64,000 bases of DNA from Scylla paramamosain (GCF_035594125.1 NC_087156.1:11676806-11740805), one strand, 5' to 3'. Counted from the stretch's first letter, positions 10,631-23,605 are shown. Notes: generated by a model not told the origin, from the sequence alone. Translations and numbers: made by a program.

Positions 10631-12780
10631 TTTCGCTTCCCTATAAAGGGTGTTTTGCTTGAGTTTTAGCGTTTCTGTACATAAGAACCTTTAAAACACG
10701 TGTTTAGTAATGTTATTTTGTATTCCTTTATGGAGCACTTTCCATGCTTTTCAGCGTTTTGGTGTCTAACACGTTGAAAAACACTCAAAAGACACGTTGA
10801 TGATAATTTCGTTTCGTTTCCCGATAAAGGGGGTTTCCAATGCATTTTGTCTTTTGGTACTTAACAACATAAAATCCGAAATCGCTTTTCAGCGATTTCG
10901 GATGTGAGAAGGTGAAAAACACTCTAAAGATACTTTCTTGGTAATGTTATTTTATATTGCTAAATAGGGTGCTTTCAACGCTTTTTAGCATTTTGATTCC
11001 TAACACTCAAGTAAACACTCAAAAGACACGTTTCCTGTAATATCGTTTTGCTTCTTTATATAGGGATCTGCATGCATTATGATGTTTTGCTACATAATGT
11101 GAAAAACGCTCAAAATAAAGATTTTAGGTAATGTTGTTCTTTTTCTCTATATAGGGTGCTATTCATCCTTTTTAGCGTTTTGGTACTTAGGAAGCTTACT
11201 TAGGAAGCTCAGAAACACAAATAAAACTTGTTTCTCCAAACGTCTTTCCATTTCCCCATATAGGATCCTTTGTATGTATTTTGACGTTTTGGTACATAAA
11301 AAGGAAAAAAAAAAAAATACACACAAAAACACGTTTTTGGTGATGTTCTGTTTCTCTATTAAGAGATATAGAATATATTTAATTTTCATTCAGGCGGTTT
11401 AGTGTTTGGTACCTAAGAGACTCAAAACTCTGATAATGCACGTTTCTCGTAATGTCCTATCGTTTCCTCATACAGGGTGCTTTACATGGATTTTCAAGAT
11501 GATGTACGTAACAGACTCAAAAAGACTCAAAATACACGTTTTTGGTAAGGTTTTTTTTTCTGTTTGGTAATATTATTCGTGTTTGTTGCACGCGTTTTAG
11601 CGTTTTGGAAAGTAAAAAGTTTAAAATACTTAAAAGATATGCTTATTATTTTGCATATCTATATAAGGTGCTTTCCATGCTATTTAGCGTTTTCGTGCCT
11701 AACACACTGAAAAACATAAAAACACATTTCTTACATTGTTGTTTAATTTTTTCGTATATCGAGCAAGCATTATGGTGTTTTGCTACCTGACAATGTGAAA
11801 AACATTGAAATTACACGATTTTGGTAATGTTTTTTTCTTTCTCGATTTTTGCGTTTTGGTACCTGAGAAGCTAAAAAAAAAAAAAAACTCATAATACACG
11901 TTTTTTGTCATGTCCTTTCGTTTCCTCATATAGGCTGTTTTTGGTGCTTTGGTACCTAACAGGGTGTTTGCATGTATTTTGACATTTTAGTTCGTAAGAA
12001 CCTAAAAAAAAACACTCTAAAGACACGTTTTAGTAAAGTTGTTTTGTATTCCCCTATGGGATGATTTCGTTGCTTCTTACTGATTTGGTGCCTAACACGC
12101 CCAAAAAATAACAAAAGAAAAGTTTCTAGTGATTTCGTTTCGTTTCTTCATATAGGTTGCTTTACATGCATGTTGGCGTTTTGGTAATTATCAATGTAAA
12201 AAAATACCCGTTTTTGGTAAGTTTGGTCTTTTTCTTCAGAGCACTATTGAAGTACTGATTTGGTACTTAAGAAAGTAATAAAAAAAAAAAACACAATAAA
12301 CGTTTCTCGTAATGTCCTTTTTATTGCCATATGCAGGGTGATTTGTTTGATGACAGGCGATTTTGTACATAATAAGCTCATAAAATAAATAAAAAACACA
12401 TAATACACGTTTTTGGTTAGTGTATTCTGTTTCTTTATATATGCTATTTTCATACGTTTTTAAATTCGTTTCATATATCTATATATGGGTCTTTGCATGA
12501 ATTTTGGCTTTTTGGTAACTATGTCATAACACTCAAAATGCACGTTTTTTTTTTTTGGCAGTATTGTTCTGTTTCTCCATATAGAGTGTTTTTCATGCGT
12601 TTTACCCTTTTGATACCAAGAAAATAAAAAACCCTCATAATACACGATTCTCGCAATGTCTTTTAATTTTTCCCATACAGGATATTTCCGCTTCATTTAG
12701 GCGTTTTTTTTACGTAACAATCTTACAAAAGACTCAAAATACTTGTTTTGTATGCGTTTCTGCGTTTTCGTATGTAAGGA
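10631..12780 (+). repeat. Divergent satellite monomers without HOR order, copy 1
   Basis: About 2.1 kb of monomers with the family boxes (aaaacactc, tggtaatgtt, gcatgc, gcgttttggta) that do not follow the A-K order and differ strongly from the 1.1-kb HOR types and from each other. The block matches 21,201-23,605 closely in order and sequence, and its first part matches the inverse of 42,290-42,628. Relative to the second copy it has a net loss of about 240 bp near 10,873, with a foldback hairpin at the junction. HOR order resumes with a B-type monomer near 12,782. No gene is visible. Confidence 0.8.
10874..10903. repeat. Perfect hairpin at a deletion junction (12-bp arms, 6-bp loop)
   Basis: Arms atccgaaatcgc (10,874-10,885) and gcgatttcggat (10,892-10,903) flank the loop ttttca. 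The sister copy has only the right arm (at about 21,702-21,714) and has roughly 240 bp more sequence to its left. The left arm therefore looks like an inverted copy of the right arm made when the deletion formed. Confidence 0.85.
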
Positions 12781-15700
12781 GCTTAAAAACACTTAAAGGC
12801 AAGTTATTGGTAAAAGTTGGTTTTACTCCCATGTAATGTGATTGCCCTGCTTTTTAGTGCTTTATTGCCTAACACGCTCAACAAAACTCAAGACACTTTT
12901 CTGGTAATATTTTTTTTCACACAAAGCTAGTTTCGCATGCAATTTGGGGTTTTGGTAGGTAAGAATGTTAAAAAAGATTCAAAATACACCCATTTGGTAA
13001 GGTTTCTCAATTAAGAGTGTTCTTCATGAATTTCAGCATTTTGGTATCTAAGAAACATCTCCATATACACGAGCTTTTGCGTGTTTTGCCTTGTGGTTCT
13101 TGTGAAACTATAAAACAATCATTATACACGTTTCTCGTAATGTCCTTTTCTTTCCTAATATAAGAGATTTTCGCGATTTCTGTAGGTAACAAGCTCAAAA
13201 ACACTCAAAATATAACTTTTTAGTAATATTATTCTATTTCTTCATATTGGTTGGTTTGCATCTGTTTTAATGTTTTTCTAAGTAAAACACTAAGAAAACA
13301 CGTTTTCAGTAATTTTGTTTTGGATTCCCATAAAGAGTGACTTCCATATTATTTATCGTTTGGTGCCTAACTTGCTGAAAAACGCTCAAAAGACAGGTAT
13401 CTGATAAATTCGTTTAATTTCCTCATGTATGTGGCTTTGCATACACTTTAGGGTTTGGTACATAACAGTCCGAAAAAAAAAAAAGCTAAAATTAACTTTT
13501 TTCATAATATTATTTTTTCACATAATTTCCCTGAAATTTCCCAGAATTTTGGCATCTCGGTATCTATGAAGATAAATAACAAAAATAAAAAAAAAACCGT
13601 TTTAATTAATTAATTTATTTTCTCTATAAAGAGTGTTATTTGTGGGTTTTAACTCTTTTCATACTCATGGAACTTAAAAACACTCATAATACACGTTTCT
13701 CGTAATGTCCTTTCGTTTCCCAAACATAGGGTTCTTTGCATGTATTTAAGCGTTTTTATACGTAAGAGATCAAAAACACTGAAAATTCATGTTTTTCGTA
13801 ATGTTATTTTGTTTCTCAATAAAGGGTGTTTTGCATGCCCTTTAGCGTTTTAGTATGTAAGGGGCAGAAAAACACTTAAAGACAAGTTCTTGGTAAATGT
13901 TGGTTTTATTCCCATGTAATGTCATTGCCCTGCTTTTTTGTGCTTTATTGACTAACACGCTCAAAAACACTCAAAAGACCCTTTTTTTCTGGTAATGTCA
14001 TTTATTTCCAACATAAAACTAGTTTCGCCTGTAATTTCGGGTTTTGGTAACTAAGAATGTGAAAAACACTCAAAATACACACATTTGGTAAGGTTGTTCT
14101 GTCTCTCAATTAAGAGTGTTATTCATGAATTTCCGCATTTTGGTATCTAAGAAAAATCTCTATATACACGAGTTTTTTGCGTTTTTTGCCTTATGGTTCT
14201 TGAAAACTATTAAAACATTCATTATACAATTTTCTTGTAATATGCTTTTGTTTCCCAATATAGACTGCTTTGCATTCATTTTTGCGTTTTTTGTAGGTAA
14301 CAAGCTCAAAAACACTCAACTTTTTTGTAATGTTATTCTATTTCTTCATATTGGTTGGTTTGCATCCGTTTTAGCGTTCTACGCTAAAACTGAAAAGACA
14401 CGTTTTCATTAATATTGTTGAAATTGCTGAAAACACCCAAAGACACGTTTCTTGTAAAGTCGTGTAATTTTCTAATATATGTGGCTTTGCATGCACTTCC
14501 GGATTTCGTACATAACTCCGAAGAAAGCTAAAATTATTTTTCATGTTTTTTTTTTCACATAATTTCCCTGAATTTTCTTAGAATTTTGGCATCTCGGTAC
14601 CTATGAAGATGATTAACAAAAATTTATTTTTTTTATTATTTTTTTTTCTATAAAGAGTATTATTTTGTGGGTTTTAGATTTTTGGTACTTAAGGAACTTA
14701 AAAATACTCATAATACACGATTTTCGTAATGTCCTCTCGTTTCACAAACATAGGGTTCTTTGCATGTATTTAAGCGATTTTATAGGTAACATGATCAAAA
14801 ACACTCAAAAAACATGTTTTTGGTAATGTTATTCTGTTTCTCCATTAAGGTTGTTTTGCATGCGTTTAGCGTTTTGGTATGTAAGGAGTTAAAAAACACT
14901 TAAAGGCAAGTTCTTCGTAAAATTTGGTTTTATTCCAGTGTAATGTGATTGTTCTGCTTTTTAGTGTTTTGTTGCATATAACGCTCAAAAACACTCAAAG
15001 GACACTTTTCTGGTAATGTCATTTTTTTCCCACATAAAGCTAGTTTTGCATGTAATTTTGGGATTTTCGTAACTAAGAATGTGAAAAACACTCAAAATAC
15101 ACACATTTAGTAAGGTAGTTCTGTTTTTCAATTAAAAGTGTTATTCATGAGTTTTAGCGTTTTGGTAAGAAACTTCTCTATATACACGAGTTTTTGCGTT
15201 TTTTGCCTTGTGGTTATTGTGAAACTATAAAACACTCATTATACACGTTTCTCGTAATGTCCTTTTGCTTCCCAATATAGAGTGCTTTCCATCCATTTGC
15301 GCGTTTTTTGTAGGTAAAAAGCTCAAAAACACATTATGGCAATGTTATTTTCTTTCTTCTTATTGGTTGGTTTGCATCCGTTTTAGCGTTTTTCTACGTA
15401 AAACACCGGAAAGACACTTTTTCAGTAATTTTGTTTTAGATTCCCATATAGAGTGACTTGCATGTTATTTACCGTTAGGGTGCCTAACAAGCTGAAAAAC
15501 ACTCATAAGACAGTTTTCTGGCAGAGACGTTTAATTTCCCCATATAGGTGGCCTTGCATGCACTTTAGGGTTTGGTACATAACAGTACGTAAAAAAAAAG
15601 CTAAAATTAACTTTTTTGATAATTGACTCATAATGTCCTGAATTTTACCCAAATTTTGGCATCTCGGTACCTGTGAAGATGAAAAAGAAAGAAAAAAAAA

Positions 15701-18700
15701 TATCGTATTTTTTTTATTTATTTATTTATTTTTTCTCAATAAAGAGTGTTACTCGTATTTGTGGCTTTTATCTTTTTGGTAAAGATCTTAATAACACTGA
15801 TAATACACGTTTCTCGCAATGTTCTTTCGTTTCCCAAAAATAGGGTTCTTTGCATGTATTTAAGCGCTTTTATTGGTAACATGATCAAAAACACTCAAAA
15901 TATATGTTTTTGGTAATGTTATTCTCTTTCTCCATAAAGTGTGTTTTGCATGCGCTTTAGCGTTTTGGTATATAAGGAACTCAAAGCACTTAAAGGCAAA
16001 TTCTTGGTAAAAATTTATTTTATTTCCATGTAAAGTGATTCCCCTGCTTTTTAGTGCATTATTGCCTATCACGCTCAAAAACACTCAAAAGACACTTTTC
16101 TGGTAATGTCATTTTTTTTTTTCACATAAAGCTGGTTTCACATGCAATTTGGGATTTTGGTAACTAAGAATGTGAAAAGCACTCAAAATACACGCATTTA
16201 GTAAAGTTGTTCTGTTTCTCAATTAAGCGTGTTATTCATGAGTTTCAGCATTTTGGTATCTAGGAAACTTCTCCATATACACGAGTTTTTGCGTTTTTTG
16301 GCTTGTGGTTGTTTTGAACTATAAAATATTCATTATACACTTTTCTCGCAATGTCCCTTTGTTTCTCAATATAGAGTGCTTTGTATCAATTTTCGCGTTT
16401 TTTTGTAGGTAACAAGCTCAAAAACCCTCAAAATATACCTTTTTGGTAATGTTTTTCTACTTCTTGATATTGGTTGGTTTGCATCCGTTTTAGCGTTTTT
16501 CTACGTAAAACACTGAGAAGATACATTTTCAGTAATTTTGTTTTGGATTCCCATATAGAGTGAGTTCCTTATTATTTATCGTTTTGGTGCCTAACATGCT
16601 GGAAAACACTCAAAAGACAAGGTAAGGTCGTTTAATTTCCTCATATTTGTGCTCTCTGTACCCATTAAAAAGAATAACAAAAAAAAATCCTATTTATTTA
16701 TTTATTTTTTTTTCCCTAGAAAGAGGTTTTAGCTTTTTGGTACTTATGGAACTTAAAAACACTCATAATACACGTTTCTCGTAATGTCCTTTCGTTTCCC
16801 TGAAATAGGGTTTTTTGCATGTATTTAAGCGTTTTTAGAGGTAACATGATCAAAAAACACTCAAAATACATGTTTTTGGTAATGTTAATCTGTTTCTCCA
16901 TTAAGGGTGTTTTGCATGCGTTTTAGCGTTTCAATATGTAAGGAGCTCAAAAACACTTAAAGGCAAGTTCTTGGTAAAAAATGGTTTTATTCCCATGTAA
17001 TGTGATTGCCCTTCTTTTCTAGTGCTTTATTGCCTAACACGCTCAAAAACACTCAAAAGACACTTTTCTGGTAATGTCATTTTTTTACCACATAAAGCTA
17101 GTTTTGCATGCAATTTGGAGTTTTGTTAACTAAGAATGTGAAAAACAGTCAAAATACACGCATATCGTAAGGTTGTTCTGTATTCTCAATTAAGAGTGTT
17201 ATTCCTGAGTTTCAGCATTTTGGTATCTAAGAAACTTATCCATATACACGAGTTTTTGCGTTTTTTGTCTTCTGGTTCTTGTGAAACTATAAAACACTCA
17301 TTATACAAGTTTCTCGTAATGTCCTTTTGTATCTCAATATAGAGTGCTTTTTATCCATTTTCGCGTTTTTTTGTAGATAAGAAGCTCAAAAACACTGAAA
17401 ATATACCTTTTTTGGTAATGTTATTCTACTTCTTTATTTTCGTTGGTTTGCATCCGTTTTAGCGTTTTTCTACGTAAAACACTGAAAAGACACTTTTTCA
17501 GTAATTTTTTTGATGGATTCCCATATTGAGTGACTTCCATATTATATATATCGTTTTGGTGCCTAACATGCTGAAAAACACTCAAAAGACAGGTTTCTGG
17601 TAAAATCGCTTAATTTCCCCATATAGATGGCTTTGCATGCACTTTACGGTTTGGTACATAACAGTCCGAAAAAAAAACCTAAAATTTTTTTTCACATAAT
17701 TTTCCTGAATTTTGCCAGAATTTTGGCATCTTGGTACCTATGAAGATGAATAACAAAAAAAATAAATAAATTCCTATATTTCTATTTATTTATTTTTTTC
17801 TATAAACAGTGTTATTTATGGGTTTTAGCTAAATGGTACTTAAAGAACTTAAAAACACTCGTAATACATGTTTCTCGTAATGTCCTTTTGTTTCCCAAAC
17901 ATAGGATTCTTTGCATGTATTTAAGCGTTTTTATAGGTAACATGATCAAAAACACTCAAAATATATGTTTTTTTTTTTAATGTTATTGTGTTTCTCCATA
18001 AAGGATTTTTTGCATTCGTTTTAGCGTTTTGGTATGTAAGGAGCTCAAAAATATTTAACGGCAAGTTATTGGTAAAAGTTTGTTTTATACACATGTAATG
18101 TGATTGCCCTTCTTTTATGTACTTTATTCCGTAACACGCTCATAAACACTCAAAAGACATTTTCTGGCAATATAATTTTTTCCCCACATAAACCTAATTT
18201 CGCATGCAATTTCGTGTTTTGGTAACTAATAATGTGAAAAACACTCAAAATACACGCATTTGGTAAGGTTGTTCTGTATCTCAATGAAAAGTGTTATTCA
18301 TGAGTTTCAGCATTTTGGTATCTAAGAAACTTTTGCCTTGTGGTTATTGTGAAACTATAAAACACTCATTATACAGGTTTCTCGTAATGTCCTTTTGTTT
18401 CCCAATATAGAGTGCTTTGCATCCATTTTCGCGTTTTATGTAGGTAACAGGCTAATAAACACTCAAAATATACCTTTTTGGCAATGTTATTCTATTTCTT
18501 CATATTGGTTTGTTTGCATCCGTTTTAGCGTGTTTCTACGTAAAACACTGAAAAGACAAGTGTTAAGTGATTTTGTTTTGGATTCCCATATAGAGTGACT
18601 TCCATATTATTTATTGTTTTGGTGCCTAATATACTGGAAAACACTCAAAAGACAGGTTTCCGGTAAAGTCGTTTAATTTCCCTATAAAGCTGGCTTTGCA

Positions 18701-19528
18701 TGCAATTTAGGTTTTGGTACATAACTATCAGAAAAAAAAGCTAAATTTAACTTTTTTGATAATGTTCTTTTTTCCACATAATTTCCCTGAATTTTGGCAG
18801 AATTTTGGCATCTCGGTACCTATGAAGAAGAATAACAAAAAAAAAAAGATTACTATTTTTTTCTCTATAAAGAGTGTTATTTGTGGATTTTAGCTTTTTG
18901 GTGCTTAAGGAATTTAATAATATTCATAATACACGTTTCTCGTAATGTCCTTTCGTTCCCCAAACATAGGGTTCTTTGCATGTATTTAAGCGTTTTTATA
19001 GGTAACATGATCAAAAACACTCAAAACACATGTTTCTGGTAATGTTATTCTGTTTCTTCATAAAGGGTGTTTTGCATGCGTTTTAGCGTTTTGGTATGTT
19101 AGGAGCTCAAAAACACTTAAAGGCAAGTTTTTAGTAAAAGTTGGTTTTATTCCTATATAATGTGATTGCCCTGCTTTTTAGTGCTTTATTGCCTAACATG
19201 CTCAAAAACACTCAAAAGACACTTTCCTGGAAATGACTTTTTTTTTCTTTCCACATAAAGCTAGTTTCGTATGCAATTTGGGGTTTTGGTAACCAAGAAT
19301 GTGAAAAACACTGAAAATACACGCATTTGGTAAGGTTGTTCTGTTTCTCAATTAAGAGTGTTATTCATGAGTTTCAGGGTTTTGGTATCTAAGAATCTCA
19401 AAAACACTTATAATGCACGTTTCTCGTAATGTCCCTTTTTTTCCTCATTTAGGGTTCTTTGCATGCATTTTGGCATTTTATTTTTCACGGAATAGCTGAA
19501 AAACACTGAAAATACACGCTTTTGGTAA
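12781..19528 (+). repeat. Satellite array, block 2 (HOR, forward)
   Basis: Six or so HOR passages with A-type starts near 13,771, 14,795, 15,885, 16,851, 17,946 and 19,012. The J-type A/T tract is present in most units. The block is a mosaic. The part up to about 14.15 kb pairs with 23.6-25.0 kb. From about 14.2 to 15.3 kb it pairs with 26.67-27.8 kb (shared features include a shortened F monomer and gcgttctacgctaaaac). From 15.4 to 16.6 kb it pairs with 28.8-30.0 kb. From about 17.88 to 18.74 kb it pairs with 8.92-9.78 kb. No gene is visible. Confidence 0.9.
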
Positions 19529-19626
19529 TAAGAACATAAGAACATAAGAAATAAGTAAATATGCAAGAAGGCATCAGGCCTACACGTGGCAGTACTTGTA
19601 TGAAATATGCCTATGTATTTCCACTA

Positions 19627-19992
19627 TCATCCCCATCTATAAATGTGTAATTTTCTCTTACAGTTGCCAAATGCCTCAGCACTAACAGCTTGATTACTAA
19701 GTCGGTTCCAATCATCTACTACTGTATTTGAAAACCACTTCCTTCCTGTTTCCTTTTTGAACATCAAGTTTTCAGGCTCAAGCCTGAAAACTTGATGTTC
19801 TATTTTTCTTGTTCTATCATGGTTACAGATTCTAAGAATTTTCCTTATGTTCCCCTTGTTATAACCTATATACCACTTAAAGACTTCTATCAGGTCCACT
19901 CTTAACCTACGTCTCCCTAAAGAATGTAAATTTAACAGCTTGAATCTCGCTTCGAAAGGAATACTTCTCATCCCCTGTATCCTTTTAGTCAT
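19627..19992 (-). pseudogene. LINE ORF2 C-terminal fragment
   Basis: A 121-codon open frame beginning MTKRIQGMRSIPFEARFKLL, followed by LGRRRLRVDLIEVFKW and, near the end, RKWFSNTVVDDWNRL and EAFGNCKRKLHIY. This is the region after the RT thumb of CR1/Jockey-group ORF2 proteins. There the pattern 'TKR + RRxRGDLIxxYK ... FFxxRVVxxWNxLP' is characteristic. The frame ends in a stop about 100 bp before the element's 3' repeat, as expected for an ORF2 terminus. It is the best-preserved reading frame in the window but lacks its upstream domains in frame. Confidence 0.82.
19759..19800. repeat. Hairpin inside LINE copy 2 (20-bp arms, 2-bp loop)
   Basis: The arms begin gaacatcaag (19,759-19,778) and end cttgatgttc (19,781-19,800) and are perfectly complementary. 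The stem lies inside the C-terminal coding region, where it encodes EHQVFRLEPENLMF, so it is compatible with a continuous frame. LINE copy 3 has lost most of one arm (near 44,428). Confidence 0.85.
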
Positions 19993-20142
19993 TCTCCTTT
20001 GAAGTGATTCTAATAGACCTTTATCCTTCCATTGATGTAGTGACCAGAATAGGACGGCGTAGTCTAGATGAAGTCTGACCAGCGATAAATGTAACTTTAA
20101 TATTACTTCGGGAGTTTTACTTTTAGCACTCCTGAAAATGAA

Positions 20143-20608
20143 TCATAATACACTATTTGGTTTGTTTCTGGCCTCTTTGCATTGCTTTCTTAGACGGAGT
20201 TCAGAGCTAACTTTAAATCTCAAATCTTTTTCTAACCCTGAACCTACCAGAACTTGGTTGTTCATTGTGTAACTACTGTGTGGGTTTCTTCTACTTACGC
20301 TAAGTGCTTTGCATTTGTTGATATTAAACTGCATTTGCCATCTGTCTGTCCATTCGTTCATCCTATCCAAATCTGCCTGCAAGGCGATGGTATGCGATTC
20401 TGACCTAATTAATCAACATACTCTCGTGTCATCCGCAAATTTACTAACAACACTACCAGTTCCACTATCCAAGTCATTGACATATATTACAAACAACATC
20501 GGCCATAATACTAATAATCCCTTTGTCACCCCACTAATTACTTGACCCCACTCGGATTTAGAGCCGTTTATTACAACACTCTGTCATCCTGCCGCTTGGC
20601 CATGACCT
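20143..20608 (-). pseudogene. LINE reverse transcriptase fragment, copy 2
   Basis: Reading on the minus strand, the frame contains SGVTKG, LFVIYVNDLD, SKFADDTRVC, then a premature TGA at 20,413-20,415 (the same codon is AGA in copy 1), then IRSESHTIAL, QADLDRMNEW, DRWQMQFNINKCKALSVS and a further 45 or so residues up to NSVL. The WQMxFNxxKC motif is the hallmark that follows FADD in CR1/Jockey-group RTs. The element retains the palm's second half and the thumb but not the first catalytic aspartate, lost in the internal deletion. Confidence 0.85.
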
Positions 20609-20620
20609 TATCCAGATTAC

Positions 20621-20812
20621 TTATAACCTTTTTCCAATTCTTAAATACTGTGGAATATATTTCATCTGGTCCTGGTGACTTGAACTTTTCAGCTTATCTA
20701 TCTCCTGTTCCACTATCTCTTTAGTTATGGTAATATCTGTCAGCTTCTCATTTTCTTCTACTCTAAATATCTTCTCACTATTCGGCAAATTCTGCATGTT
20801 TTTCCTGGGCAA
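20621..20812 (-). pseudogene. LINE linker fragment, copy 2
   Basis: An open frame nearly identical to the one at 10,051-10,266, with the same frameshift before SSHQDQMKYIPQ. A one-base difference near 20,813 removes the reading-frame extension present in copy 1. The shared damage shows that the frameshift predates the duplication. Confidence 0.72.
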
Positions 20813-21200
20813 AGACAGTTAAAAAATACTCGTTCACAATTTTACTAATCTACTCCCAACAACTAAGCAGGTCCCATTCTGCTGTCTTTAAGGAACTATT
20901 GTTTCTCTATTCTTCGTCTTATATGCCTGATAAAATCACTTGGGGTCCATCTTCGCTTGGCTGGCTACCTTTAATTCATAACTATTTTTAGCTTTCCTTG
21001 TTAAACTCCTGACTTTTCAAATTCATTATATAATGGCCTTAAAACCACTTCCCCTGTCTTTAATCTCATATATAATTCTCTTTCGCCCTATGTAATGTTT
21101 TAATCTCAGTCATGCATTTAGGATAATTCTCTAGCGATCTTATTCTTCTGTAAGGGATATTCCCTAACTGTGCTGAATGTAATTTATCAACGAAATATTT

Positions 21201-23605
21201 ATTTCGCTTCTCTATAAAGGGTGTTTTGCTTGAGTTTTAGCGTTTCTGTACATAAGAACCTTTAAAACAGATTTTTAGTAATGTTATTTTGTATTCCTTT
21301 ATGGAGCGATTTCCATGCTTTTCAGCGTTTTGGTGTCTAACACGTTGAAAAACACTCAAAAGACACGTTGATGATAATTTCGTTTCGTTTCCCGATAAAG
21401 GGGGTTTCCAATGCATTTTGTCTTTGGTACTTAACAATATAAAAAAAAAGTTTAAGTAAAAGTTTTCGGTAGAGTTATTTTTCCATATAAAGTTCTAATC
21501 ATGTGTTTTCGAGTCAGGGTACCTAAAAAGCTCAAAATCTCTCATAATACACTTTTCTCGTAATGTCCTTTCTTTTCTCCATGTAGGATGCTTTGCGTGT
21601 AATTTGGCACTTTTATACTTAACATGCACAAAAACAATCAAAATACAAGTTTTTGGTAATGTTAATTTGTTTTTCCGTAAAGGTTGTTTTGCATGCTTTT
21701 CAGCGATTTCGGATGTAAGAAGGTGAATAAAACTCTAAAGACACTTTCTTGGTAATGTTATTTTATATTGCCAAATAGGGTGCTTTCAATGCTTTTTAGC
21801 ATTTTCATTCCTAACACTCAAGTAAACACTCAAAAGACACGTTTCCTGTAATATCGTTTTGCTTCTTCATATAGGGATCTGCATGCATTATGTTTTGCTA
21901 CATAATGTGAAAAACGCTCAAAATAAAGATTTTAGGTAATGTTGTTCTTTTTCTCTATATAGGGTGCTATTCATCCTTTTTAGCGTTTTGGTACTTAGGA
22001 AGCTTACTTAGGAAGCTCAAAAACACAAATAAAACTTGTTTCTCCAAACGTCTTTCCATTTCCCCATATAGGATGCTTCGTATGTATTTTGACGTTTTGG
22101 TACATAAAAAGGGGAAAAAAAAAAACACTCAAAAACACGTTTTTGGTGATGTTCTGTTTCTCTATTAAGAGATATAGAATATAATTAATTTTCATTCAGG
22201 CGGTTTAGTGTTTGGTACCTAAGAGACTCAAAACTCTGATAATGCACGTTTCTCGTAATGTCCTATCGTTTCTCATACAGGGTGCTTTACATGCATTTTT
22301 ATGATGTACGTAACAGACTCAAAAAGACTCAAAATACACGGTTTTGGTAAGTTTTTTTTTTTTCTGTTTGGTAAGATTATTCGTGTTTGTTGCACGTGTT
22401 TTAGCGTTTTGGAACGTAAAAAGTTTAAAACACTTAAAAGACATGCTTATTATTTTGCATTTCTATATAAGGTGCTTTCCATGCTATTTAGCGTTTTCGT
22501 GCCTAAGACGCTGAAAAACACATAAAAACACATTTCTTACATTGTTGTTTAATTTTCTCGTATAGCGAGCAAGCATTATGGTGTTTTGCTACCTGACAAT
22601 GTGAAAAACATTGAAATTACACGATTTTGGTAATGTTTTTTCTTTCTCCATTTTTGCGTTTTGGTACCTGAGAAGCTAAAAAAACAAAAAAAACTCATAA
22701 TACACGTTTTTTGTCATGTCCTTTCGTTTCCTCATATAGGCTGTTTTTGGTGCTTTGTTACCTAACAGGGTGTTTGCATGTATTTTGACATTTTAGTTAG
22801 TAAGAACCTAAAAAACACTCTAAAGACACGTTTCAGTAAAGTTGTTTTGTATTCCCCTATGGGGTGATTTCGTTGCTTCTTACTGATTTGGTGCCTAACA
22901 CGCCCAAAAAATAAAAAAAGACAAGTTTCTAGTGATTTCGTTTCGTTTCTTCATATATGTTGCTTTACATGCATGTTGGCGTTTTTGTAATTATCAATGT
23001 AAAAAAAATACCCGTTTTTGGTAAGTTTTTCTTTTTCTTCAGAGCACTATTGAAGTACTGATTTGGTACTTAAGAAAGTAATAAAAAAAAAAAACACAAC
23101 AAACGTTTCTCGTAATGTCCTTTTTATTTGCATATGCAGGGTGATTTGTTTGATGACAGGCGATTTTGTACATAATAAGCTCAAAAAAAAAAAAAAAATA
23201 AAAATAAAAAAACACAAAATACATGTTATTGGTTAGTGTATTCTGTTTCTCTATATATGGTATTTTCATACGTTTTTAAAGACGTTTCACATATCTATAT
23301 TTGGGTCTTTGCATGAATTTTGGCTTTTTGGTAACTAACAATGTCATAACACTCAAAATGCACGTTTTTTTTTGGCAGTATTGTTCTGTTTCTCCATATA
23401 GAGTGTTTTTCATGCGTTTTACCCTTTTGATACTACGAAAATAAAAAAAAACACTCATAATACACGTTTCACGCAATGTCTTTTAATTTTTCCCATATAG
23501 GATATTTCCGATTCATTAGGCGTTTTTTTTACGTAACAATCTTACAAAAGACTCAAAATACTTGTTTTGTATGCGTTTTAGCGTTTTCGTATGTAAGGAG
23601 CTTAA
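21201..23605 (+). repeat. Divergent satellite monomers without HOR order, copy 2
   Basis: A counterpart of 10,631-12,780 that keeps about 240 bp (about 21,440-21,690) missing in copy 1. It contains the same oddities: a locally doubled gaagctt/gaagctc stretch near 22,000, an A/T-rich gatatagaatat stretch near 22,170, and a pair of monomers with catgttttttg variants. HOR order resumes near 23,606 with a B-type monomer. No gene is seen in this stretch. Confidence 0.8.

Larger units (their letters stand above)
19529..21200 (-). mobile_element. CR1-like LINE, copy 2 (minus, internal deletion)
   Basis: A minus-strand insertion in a satellite monomer. The 3' end (low coordinate) has tandem ttcttatg-type units (as aagaacataagaacataag on the plus strand) instead of poly(A), a CR1-clade trait. 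The 5' end is truncated and abuts satellite at about 21,200 (gaaatatttatttcgcttc). It keeps the linker, RT palm second half, thumb and C-terminal region. It has the same deletion of about 400 bp as copy 1, joining the linker (ataagtaatctg on the sense strand) to gataaggtcatgg. The flanking satellite on both sides is the same as at copies 1 and 3, so this is one ancestral insertion multiplied by array duplication. Confidence 0.9.

Noticed and set aside
23039..23476. Lys/Phe-rich frames with apparent membrane segments near 23.0-23.5 kb
   Set aside because: They are low-complexity T-runs and A-runs of the divergent monomers; the matching frames near 12.24-12.70 kb differ by indels.
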